From positions 1 to 48,819 of the forward strand of contig CAAGDG010000014.1 of the NCBI GenBank assembly GCA_900768515.1: a stretch of DNA of 48,819 nucleotides, written 5' to 3'. The notes below the pieces were generated by a model. That model saw nothing but the letters and a program-made list of their open reading frames with translations. It searched no databases and was not told where the DNA came from. Numbering within the stretch: the first letter of the stretch is position 1; each line of letters opens with the position of its first letter. Of the stretch, positions 37,676-44,117 are shown piece by piece. The position numbers were made by a program, and so were the translations under genes. This DNA comes from Lentisphaeria bacterium. Its GTDB lineage: Bacteria > Verrucomicrobiota > Lentisphaeria > Victivallales > Victivallaceae.

Positions 37676-38428
37676 ATGGCGAACAAGGACCTGGTCAATT
37701 CTTTGCTGCGCGGGATGGACATGGTCAAACTGATCGGCCGCTCGCCGCGCGGCCTCCGGCTCAATGAAGTGGCGGCTGCGATGGATCTCAAGGTTCCGAC
37801 CGCCTACAATCTGCTGCGCACGCTTCAGGCGGGCGGCTTTCTGGACAAGCGGAACAACCTCTTCTTCGTGGGGAGGGAGCTGATCGCGCTTGCGCGTGGC
37901 TGTGACCCCGGCGGAGTGGGGGCGCTGGCGGAAAACATCCTTTTTTCGCTCTACCGGCAGGTTCCGGAGAACATTCTGATCTTCGGCGTCGCGCAGGATG
38001 ACGGCATCGCCCAGACGTTGCGCATGAGTTTCGACCGGCCCGGCGTGATCCAGCACCTCGATCACGAACTGCTCCACCCCTACACTTCGGCGGCGGGGCT
38101 GCTGGGACTCGCTTTCGCGGACGAGGCGGGGGCCACTCTTCTGGAGGAGCGCCGCCCCTTTGCGGAGTTCGGCGCCGATTACTGGAAAGACCGGGGCGAA
38201 CTGGACCGTTTTCTGGAGCAGGTCCGGCGCGACGGATTCGCCGTCTCCCCGTTCGGCCGGGACCACGTTCAGCGGATCAGCGCCGGAGTTTTTGACGCCG
38301 GCGGCAAGCTCATTGGCGTCGTCGGCATCAGTGCGCCCGGGCGGCGTTCCGACGGGGAGATGGAGCGGCTCCGGGAGCGGGTGGTCGCCGCTGCGCGGGA
38401 GATGAGCCGGCAGCTCGGCGGGGAGTGA
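37676..38428 (+). CDS. IclR-family transcriptional regulator
   Basis: A 250-residue regulator. The N-terminal winged helix-turn-helix (about 3-65) has GLRLNEVAAAMDLKVPTAYNLLRTLQAGGFL. The C-terminal GAF-like effector domain (about 80-245) shows HPYTSAAGLLGLAF and the closing GGKLIGVVGISAPGRR. IclR proteins such as KdgR control pectin and uronate genes. It is divergent from the GH105 operon and is the obvious candidate for binding the TATAGATAAAA elements there and at 28852. GGAGAG precedes the ATG at 37676; the frame extends upstream to 37643 without a better site. Confidence 0.9.
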   Translation: MANKDLVNSLLRGMDMVKLIGRSPRGLRLNEVAAAMDLKVPTAYNLLRTLQAGGFLDKRNNLFFVGRELIALARGCDPGGVGALAENILFSLYRQVPENILIFGVAQDDGIAQTLRMSFDRPGVIQHLDHELLHPYTSAAGLLGLAFADEAGATLLEERRPFAEFGADYWKDRGELDRFLEQVRRDGFAVSPFGRDHVQRISAGVFDAGGKLIGVVGISAPGRRSDGEMERLRERVVAAAREMSRQLGGE

Positions 38429-38432
38429 GGAA

Positions 38433-38467
38433 AGCCGCCGCCCGGAAACGTGCGGCCTGCGGCGGCT
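38433..38467. terminator. GC-rich hairpin between convergent genes
   Basis: AGCCGCCGC (38433-38441) and GCGGCGGCT (38459-38467) form a 9-bp stem directly after the IclR stop and touching the stop of the convergent acetyltransferase. It could end transcription in both directions, although no long T-run follows. Confidence 0.5.
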
Positions 38468-39069
38468 CATTCCAGTTCGATCCGGCGGTCTCGGCAGTAG
38501 TACTCCCGGTCGCGCGGACCGATCGGGCGGAGCACCCGGCAGGGGTTGCCGACCGCGACCACGTCCGGAGGCACGTCCCGGGTCACCACCGAACCCGCGC
38601 CGATCACGGAGTTGTCTCCGATGGTGATTCCGGGCAGGACGACCGCGTTCGCGCCGATCCAGACGTTGTTTCCGATCCGGATTGGAAGGTTGAACTGCGC
38701 GACTTTCCGGCGCAGCTCCGGATCGACCGGGTGGCCGGCGGTGGCAAGGGTGACGTTCGGGCCGAACATCACGCTGTCGCCGACGAAGATGTCGGTGTCG
38801 TCGACCAGCGTCAGGTTGAAGTTGGCGTAGACGTTGTTTCCGAAATGCGTGTGACAGCCCCAGTTGGCGTGGAGCGGCGGTTCGACATAGCAGTTTTCTC
38901 CGACTTCGGCGAGCAGTTCGCGCAGAAGTTTCGTGCGCAGCTCCAGTTCGGAGGGGCGGGTCCGGTTGAAATCGTAGAGCCGGTCCAGGCAGGCCAGCTG
39001 TTCCCGCATCAGGTCAGGGTCGTTGCAGAAGTAGATCTTTCCGCTTTTCATGCGTTCGCGCAGCGTCAT
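38467..39069 (-). CDS. Hexapeptide-repeat sugar O-acetyltransferase (maltose/galactoside acetyltransferase-like)
   Basis: A 200-residue left-handed beta-helix enzyme of the LacA/Maa type that acetylates a sugar hydroxyl with acetyl-CoA. The N-terminal Mac domain is MKSGKIYFCNDPDLMREQ. Visible features include NWGCHTHFGNNVYANFN, the catalytic His region FGPNVTLATAGHPVDPE, and hexapeptide repeats in IGNNVWIGANAVVLPG and IGDNSVIGAGSVV. The ATG at 39069 gives the normal family length; an ATG at 39123 adds 18 unrelated residues. Acetylation of non-metabolised sugars is the proposed role in other bacteria. Confidence 0.92.
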   Translation of the reverse strand: MTLRERMKSGKIYFCNDPDLMREQLACLDRLYDFNRTRPSELELRTKLLRELLAEVGENCYVEPPLHANWGCHTHFGNNVYANFNLTLVDDTDIFVGDSVMFGPNVTLATAGHPVDPELRRKVAQFNLPIRIGNNVWIGANAVVLPGITIGDNSVIGAGSVVTRDVPPDVVAVGNPCRVLRPIGPRDREYYCRDRRIELE

Positions 39070-39176
39070 GGTGCATTCCCATCCGGTTGGTTGTCCCGAG
39101 GTTCGGGAGTTCTTGAAAAACATCGCGTCCGGCGGAAGGAGCGGAAGCGGATCCCCCGCCGGGCGGCGCTTCCCGT

Positions 39177-39205
39177 AACATATCCTCCGCCGCGGCGATT
39201 TGCAA
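39177..39205 (-). promoter_or_regulatory. Promoter of the O-acetyltransferase gene
   Basis: On the minus strand TTGCAA (39205-39200) and TATGTT (39182-39177) are 17 bp apart, giving a leader of about 100 nt. Confidence 0.55.
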
Positions 39206-39234
39206 ACGGGAACGGATTTTTCCCGCTTCCCCGC

Positions 39235-39263
39235 TTGCAGGAGACCTCCCGGCGGTTTATGGT
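39235..39263 (+). promoter_or_regulatory. Promoter of the GNAT-nucleotidyltransferase gene
   Basis: TTGCAG (39235-39240) and TATGGT (39258-39263) are 17 bp apart. It is back to back with the acetyltransferase promoter, 30 bp away. Confidence 0.55.
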
Positions 39264-39307
39264 ATCGTCCGGACAGACGGGAAAACGGAATGCGGGAGGT
39301 GGATGCA

Positions 39308-40438
39308 ATGGTGAGGGTCCGGCGTGCGGAATGCGATCTTGAACTGGTCGAGCCGACCGAGGCCGACGAGGTGCGGGTGCTCGACTACAAGCGGGAGCAT
39401 TTCGCGTGCGGCGAGACGGTGTTGAACGGCGGTTCCCTGCTCGGCCGGATGGATTCCTATCCGGCGTGGCTTGCCCGGCTGCGCTCCAACCGTTCCCGGG
39501 AGACGGTTCCCCGCGACTGGGTCGTCGCCGACACGCTGCTCGCGGTGCGCCGGCGTGACGGCCGCATGGTCGGAATCGTCGACATCCGGTACGAACTGAA
39601 CGGCTTTCTCCGGCAGAGCGCCGGTCACATCGGCTATGGCGTGCGCCCCTCCGAGCGCCGCAAAGGGTATGCGACCGGGATTCTGCACCTCGCGCTGATC
39701 CGGGCCGCTGAACGCGGGCTGGACGCGGTTCTGGTCGCCTGCCGCCCCGAGAACTCCGGTTCGCGCCGGGCCATCGAGAAGAACGGAGGCATCCTGGTGC
39801 GCGAGTCGCCGCAGCCGGAAGGCGGCGTGATGCTGATGTTCCGGATCGGTCTTTCCGGGACGGAGCAGCTCGCCCGCGTCAATCTGGCGCGGGCGCGGCG
39901 GCTGGTCGCCCGTTCCGGAATCGTGGAGGCGTGGCGGGAGGCGGGAGCCCGGGTCGCTCCGGTCGGTTCGTTCGCCACCGGACTGCTGATGACGCATCTG
40001 GATGTTGATTTTCACGTTTACACGGCGGAACCCTCCGTCTCCGAAGGGCTTCGTGTCTTTTCCCGGGTCTGCGGACAAATGCCGGTTTCCGAATTGACAT
40101 GCCGCGATCTGCTCCGGACGGACGAGGCGTGCATCGAGTGGCACCTTCGGCTCCGGGATGAGCAGGATGAGTTGTGGAGCATCGATCTGATCCACATCCG
40201 TTCCGGTTCTCTTTACGACGGTTTTTTCGAACGGGTGGCCGGGCGGATTCGGGAGGTCCTGACGCCGGAGACGCGGCGGGCCGTGCTCGAACTCAAGCGG
40301 CAGACCCCGCCTGCGGAACCGGTCATGGGAATCGAATACTGCCGGGCGGTCATCGAAGGCGGCGTCCGGAGCCGGGAGGAGTTTGAGCAGTGGCGCAGCG
40401 TCCACCGCGAGGAGGGTATTTGCCGCTGGTGCCCCTGA
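39308..40438 (+). CDS. GNAT acetyltransferase fused to a nucleotidyltransferase-fold domain
   Basis: A 376-residue two-domain protein. Residues about 5-180 are a GNAT N-acetyltransferase: IGYGVRPSERRKGYATGIL holds the acetyl-CoA loop (RRKGYA), and RPENSGSRRAIEKNGG is the typical helix after strand 5. Residues about 185-376 look like a polymerase-beta-type nucleotidyltransferase: VGSFATGLLMTHLDVDFHVYT has the hG-S start (about 220) and the two metal aspartates DVD (about 230 and 232). LWSIDLIHI could carry a third acidic residue. The ATG at 39308 with GGGAGG is preferred; ATG 39290 is possible. The fold pair recalls resistance-type modifying enzymes, but the target is unknown. Confidence 0.78.
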   Translation: MVRVRRAECDLELVEPTEADEVRVLDYKREHFACGETVLNGGSLLGRMDSYPAWLARLRSNRSRETVPRDWVVADTLLAVRRRDGRMVGIVDIRYELNGFLRQSAGHIGYGVRPSERRKGYATGILHLALIRAAERGLDAVLVACRPENSGSRRAIEKNGGILVRESPQPEGGVMLMFRIGLSGTEQLARVNLARARRLVARSGIVEAWREAGARVAPVGSFATGLLMTHLDVDFHVYTAEPSVSEGLRVFSRVCGQMPVSELTCRDLLRTDEACIEWHLRLRDEQDELWSIDLIHIRSGSLYDGFFERVAGRIREVLTPETRRAVLELKRQTPPAEPVMGIEYCRAVIEGGVRSREEFEQWRSVHREEGICRWCP

Positions 40439-40464
40439 GCGGGGGGGATGGAGAACGGGTTTTC

Positions 40465-40941
40465 TTACGCCGGTTCCGGCAGTTTGCAGACGTCCACCCA
40501 CCCCGTCATTCCGGAAGCGCGTTCCAGCTCGGGGACGGTCAGCTCGACTGCGCTGTTCGGAGTGCCGCAGGCGGGAAATACGGTGTCGAAACGCTTCAGC
40601 GATTCATCCAGAAAGACCGCGACTCCAGCCGCGGGCGCGAACGGACAGACCCCGCCTACCGCGTGACCGGTCAGCGCTTCGACCTGTTCCGGCGCGATCA
40701 TCTTCGCCTTGGTTCCGAACCGGGCTTTGAACTTCGCGTTGTCGATCCGGGCGTCGCCGGCCGTGACGATCAGGACCGGCGACGCGCCGACCAGAAAGGA
40801 GAGGGTTTTGGCGATCCGTTCCGGCTCGCAGCCGAGCGCGGCGGCGGCGAGTTCCACGGTTGCGCTCGACTGGCGGAACTCCCGGATCCGGGCATCCAGT
40901 CCATAGCGGGCGAGATGGCTTCTCACGGTTTCAATCGACAT
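40465..40941 (-). CDS. YbaK/EbsC-family aminoacyl-tRNA deacylase
   Basis: A 158-residue editing-domain protein of the YbaK/ProX group that hydrolyses misacylated tRNA in trans (Cys-tRNAPro for YbaK). Family features are AKTLSFLVGASPVLIVTAGDARID with the catalytic Lys region, EALTGHAVGGVCPFAP with the GxxP-like loop, and FPACGTPNSAVELTV. AAGGAGGTG precedes the ATG. It is a single-gene unit, convergent with the GNAT fusion gene. Confidence 0.92.
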   Translation of the reverse strand: MSIETVRSHLARYGLDARIREFRQSSATVELAAAALGCEPERIAKTLSFLVGASPVLIVTAGDARIDNAKFKARFGTKAKMIAPEQVEALTGHAVGGVCPFAPAAGVAVFLDESLKRFDTVFPACGTPNSAVELTVPELERASGMTGWVDVCKLPEPA

Positions 40942-40979
40942 GGTGCGGCACCTCCTTCCTGCGGCCGTTTTTCTTTATA

Positions 40980-41008
40980 CAGATATCATCGTTGGAGTCG
41001 GAATGCAA
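40980..41008 (-). promoter_or_regulatory. Promoter of the YbaK-family gene
   Basis: On the minus strand TTGCAT (41008-41003) and TATCTG (40985-40980) are 17 bp apart; an overlapping TATAAA lies 6 bp further downstream. Confidence 0.5.
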
Positions 41009-41063
41009 GAAAGTTTCCCGGATTCCCCGGTTCGGCGCGGCGGCCTCTTTTCGGTTCCCCGGG

Positions 41064-41092
41064 TTGAAATCACCCGCGCCGAATGCTATAAT
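41064..41092 (+). promoter_or_regulatory. Promoter of the HAD-GH3 operon
   Basis: TTGAAA (41064-41069) and TATAAT (41087-41092) are 17 bp apart, one of the closest matches to consensus in the window. Leader about 70 nt. Confidence 0.8.
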
Positions 41093-41171
41093 AACGCATG
41101 GAAAATTACGGAAATCAACAGTGTGCCGCTCCTCCAGATCCGGAGGCGGCGCGGGCAGGAGACGCGGTTTG

Positions 41172-41987
41172 ATGCAGAAAAAGTTCTTTATCGGAATCGA
41201 TTCCGACGGCACCGCTTTCGACAGCATGACGATCAAGCACCGGAAGGCGTTCATCCCGGTGATGATCGAGGTGTGGTCGCTGGAGCCGTACGCGGAAAAG
41301 GTGCGCGAAATTTGTGAATCGATCAATCTCTATTCCGCGACCCGGGGGATCGACCGTTTCTCCGGGCTGCAGCTGACCTTCGACCGGTTCCGGGAGAGCG
41401 GAATTCCGGTGCCCGACTATTCGGCGCTGCCGGGATTTCTGAAGAGCGGAAAACTCTCCAACGCCACGCTGGAGGCATATCTGCGGGAGCATGACGACCC
41501 GTTTCTGCGCACGGTCCTGGAGTGGAGCCGCCGGGCGGATGAACTTTTCCAGCGCGAAGTCGAGGCGCTGCCGCCGTTCCGCGGAGTGCTCCGGGCGCTG
41601 AAGAAGGCCTATGGCCGGGCGGACGTCGCGGTGATCTCCTCCGCCTCCGAAAGCAGTCTGCGGAGCGACTGGAAAAAAGAGGACCTGCTCCGCTATGTGA
41701 CGAGGATCTTCGGGCAGGAGTTCGGCGGCAAGAAGGCGCAGCTGGCCGCGGCGGTGACCGGGGTCTACGAGCCGCGCCGGACCATGATGATCGGCGATGC
41801 CGCGGGGGACTGGGAGGCGGCGAAGTCGGTCGGCGCCTGGTTCTACCCGATGATTCCCGGCCGGGAGGAGGAGTCGTGGAGCGAGTTCTGCGATCTCTGG
41901 CTCGACCGGTTTCTGGAGGACAGCTTCGGCGAGGGCGATCAGAAGTTGCTGATGGAACGGTTCCACGCCGCGATTGGAGGAAAATGA
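41172..41987 (+). CDS. HAD-superfamily hydrolase
   Basis: A 271-residue phosphatase-like protein. Motif I is FIGIDSDGTAFDSM with nucleophile and acid aspartates (about 9 and 11); motif II is VAVISSASES; the motif III lysine lies in the GGKK region and motif IV is MMIGDAAGDWEAA. A large helical cap lies between about residues 20 and 130. The ATG at 41172 has AGGAG 10 bp upstream; the frame is open further but no better start exists. It overlaps the GH3 gene by ATGA, so the two are made together. It might dephosphorylate an amino-sugar or hexose phosphate released from GH3 products; this is inference. Confidence 0.88.
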   Translation: MQKKFFIGIDSDGTAFDSMTIKHRKAFIPVMIEVWSLEPYAEKVREICESINLYSATRGIDRFSGLQLTFDRFRESGIPVPDYSALPGFLKSGKLSNATLEAYLREHDDPFLRTVLEWSRRADELFQREVEALPPFRGVLRALKKAYGRADVAVISSASESSLRSDWKKEDLLRYVTRIFGQEFGGKKAQLAAAVTGVYEPRRTMMIGDAAGDWEAAKSVGAWFYPMIPGREEESWSEFCDLWLDRFLEDSFGEGDQKLLMERFHAAIGGK

Positions 41988-43615
41988 TCATGGATATTCA
42001 GAAACTGCTTGCGGGAATGACCCTTGAGGAGAAGGTCGGGCAGATGTGCGTGCCGATCCTTCAGAAGGGAGAGATCGGACCGGAAATCGAAAAATGCATC
42101 CGGGAATACCGGGTCGGCATGCTCCGCTACTGCCCGAACGCGGAGTATGACGGAAACAGCGAACTGGTCGGCGAACCCAACCGCTATTTTCAGCCGGGCG
42201 AAATGGCGGAGTTTCTCAATTCCGCCCAGAAGATGGCGCGGATTCCGATGTTCATCGCCGTCGACCAGGAGGGGAGCATCCGGAACGACGTCAACCGGGC
42301 GGGCGCCTTCGCCTACAGCGGCCACATGTCGTTCGGCGTGGCGAATGATCCGGATCTGACCTATCGGGTCGCCCGGGCGGCCGGGGAGGAGTTCGGCGCC
42401 ATGGGAATCAATCTGGTTCAGGCGCCGATCGTCGACGTGCTCACCTACTCCGGCAGGAAGACGATGAAGTCCGCCAGCTTCGGGGAGGATGTGGAGCGGG
42501 TCTGCACCCACGCGCTGGCGATGATGAAGGGGTTCCAGGATGCGGGAATCGCCTCCATGGGCAAACATTTTCCCGGATACGGCTCGGTCGCGACCGACGC
42601 CCACAAGGGACTGGCCGAAATCACCAAGAGCTTCGAGGAGCTCGACAGCACCGACATCGCGCCGATGAAGGTGCTCTTCGCGAACGGCGTCAACGGCGTG
42701 ATGACCGGTCATGTGCTCACCCACTGCATCGATCCGGAATATCCCGCGACCATGTCCCGCAAGATGATCACCGGCTACCTCCGCGAAAAACTCGGTTTCG
42801 ACGGCATCGTCGAGACTGACGCCATGCGGATGCCCGCCATTCAGAACCGGTACGGCACCGGCGAGGCCAGTGTCATGGCGGTGCTGGCCGGTTGCGATCT
42901 GGTCCTGCTCCGGGGCAGCCTTCAGCATTTTGAAGACGGATATTTCGCCATTCTCGACGCTGTCCGTTCAGGACGGATTCCCATGGCGGCCGTCGATGCC
43001 GCGGTGACCCGGATTCTCCGGCAGAAGAACGTTATCGGGCTGCTCGACCATCCGCTGGTCGATCCCGCCCGTGCGGACCGGATCGTCGGCTGCCCGGAGC
43101 ACAAGGCGCTGGCGATGGAGCTGGCCAGACGCTCCGTGACGCTGCTCCGGAACCGGGTTCTGCCGCTCGCCTCTCCCGGCCGGGTTCTGACCGTCTGCGT
43201 CGAGCCTCAGAAGATTCTGGCCGCGCAGGATGAGATCCAGTCGGTGGACATGCTCTACAAGGCCGTGCGCAAAGTCTGGGGCGGCGACTGCATCGTCACG
43301 AAACTGAAGCCGACCGAAGCGGAACAGGAGAAGGTCCGGGAAGCCGTCGGAAAGTACGATACGATCGTCCTCGGCACCTGCAATGCGATTCTCTATGAGG
43401 AACAGGCGAAGCTGGCGAACTTCCTGCTCGCCCAGACCGGCAAAACCGTGATCGTGGTCGCTATGGATTCCCCTTACGACATCGAGGTGATGCCGACGGT
43501 CGGGAACTACATCTGCACCTATGGCGCGGTGGCGGCCTCGATGCAGGCCGCGGTCGAGGTGATGACCGGAGCGTTGAAGGGTGACGCGGTGCCCTCCGTG
43601 ACCATCCGGAGCTGA
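41984..43615 (+). CDS. GH3 beta-glycosidase, NagZ-like
   Basis: A 543-residue GH3 protein without a signal peptide. The barrel has GKHFPGYGSVATDAHKGL, matching the NagZ KHFPGHG...DSH loop with the Asp/His pair acting as general acid/base (His about 207). The nucleophile Asp is in IVETDAMRM (about 279). Unlike single-domain NagZ (about 340 residues), it has a C-terminal alpha/beta sandwich domain of about 200 residues (LLRNRVLPLAS, YDTIVLGTCNA, VVAMDSPYDI), as in B. subtilis-type N-acetylglucosaminidases and phosphorylases. GGAGG precedes the ATG, which overlaps the HAD stop. Substrate likely an N-acetylglucosaminide. Confidence 0.9.
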   Translation: MIMDIQKLLAGMTLEEKVGQMCVPILQKGEIGPEIEKCIREYRVGMLRYCPNAEYDGNSELVGEPNRYFQPGEMAEFLNSAQKMARIPMFIAVDQEGSIRNDVNRAGAFAYSGHMSFGVANDPDLTYRVARAAGEEFGAMGINLVQAPIVDVLTYSGRKTMKSASFGEDVERVCTHALAMMKGFQDAGIASMGKHFPGYGSVATDAHKGLAEITKSFEELDSTDIAPMKVLFANGVNGVMTGHVLTHCIDPEYPATMSRKMITGYLREKLGFDGIVETDAMRMPAIQNRYGTGEASVMAVLAGCDLVLLRGSLQHFEDGYFAILDAVRSGRIPMAAVDAAVTRILRQKNVIGLLDHPLVDPARADRIVGCPEHKALAMELARRSVTLLRNRVLPLASPGRVLTVCVEPQKILAAQDEIQSVDMLYKAVRKVWGGDCIVTKLKPTEAEQEKVREAVGKYDTIVLGTCNAILYEEQAKLANFLLAQTGKTVIVVAMDSPYDIEVMPTVGNYICTYGAVAASMQAAVEVMTGALKGDAVPSVTIRS

Positions 43616-43722
43616 GATTTCCGTCCCTGCCGCCGGCGGATGAGATTCCACTCCCGCCGGCGGAAAAGGAGGTGTGGCGGAACTTCCGGATCGAACGGTT
43701 CGCCGCCGGGATTTTTTTGGGC

Positions 43723-43763
43723 GGAGGAGTGTTCCAAAGAGAAGAGAAACACTCCTCCCTTTT
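43723..43763 (+). terminator. Rho-independent terminator of the HAD-GH3 operon
   Basis: An 11-bp perfect stem (GGAGGAGTGTT 43723-43733, AACACTCCTCC 43748-43758) with a 14-nt loop is followed by C and four T. A palindromic CCGCCGGCGG also occurs twice just before it (from 43630 and 43655). Confidence 0.8.
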
Positions 43764-43832
43764 CCGTTTGCGGGAAACCGCGGCGTCGTTTTTGCTCCAT
43801 CTGTTTTTTTTCGGTTTTTTTTCATCCCCCTC

Positions 43833-43861
43833 TTGTTTTTTGCCCTTTTTTATTGTATAAT
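43833..43861 (+). promoter_or_regulatory. Putative promoter of the exported glycosidase-LacI operon
   Basis: TTGTTT (43833-43838) and TATAAT (43856-43861) are 17 bp apart. The resulting leader would be about 250 nt, with the LacI-type site far downstream; a second, weaker promoter next to that site cannot be excluded. Confidence 0.55.
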
Positions 43862-44029
43862 TGAAAAGTGATAACCCGGGATATCTACCGGTCCGGTTCG
43901 TCGGAAATCTGGCCTTTTTCCGATGGGAACAGGATGTGGTCCGGTATGCGGAATGTTTTCCGTCTGCCTGCCGGGGCGAAGTTCGGGGTTTTCTCTCCCG
44001 CAGGGGGGCGATTTCTTTTTTTATGCGTT

Positions 44030-44047
44030 TGTTTATACGAATAAACA
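44030..44047. promoter_or_regulatory. LacI-family operator palindrome
   Basis: TGTTTATACGAATAAACA is an 18-bp palindrome broken only at the two bases flanking the central CG. An even palindrome with central CpG is the hallmark of LacI-family operators. It lies 71 bp upstream of the glycosidase gene, whose partner downstream encodes a LacI-type protein. Confidence 0.7.
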
Positions 44048-44117
44048 GGGCGGTAAGCTGTTTGAAGAGACAATCGGCTTTCCGGAGAAGTTCATTTGAG
44101 AAAGGAGCGATGGAGTA

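Larger units (their letters stand above)
43764..44117 (+). other. Long leader/intergenic region before the exported glycosidase
   Basis: About 350 bp with T-rich tracts, a promoter (43833-43861) and a LacI-type palindrome (44030-44047). A TTG-initiated frame of 85 codons runs from 43861 to 44118, ending TAATG over the next start codon, but it starts at the -10 box, has no ribosome binding site and resembles nothing. I read the region as regulatory DNA and leader RNA. Confidence 0.5.

Noticed and set aside
43629..43664. Palindromic CCGCCGGCGG pair after GH3 as a separate regulatory site
   Set aside because: GC-rich self-complementary decamers are expected by chance in this composition; the hairpin with T-run at 43723-43763 explains termination better.
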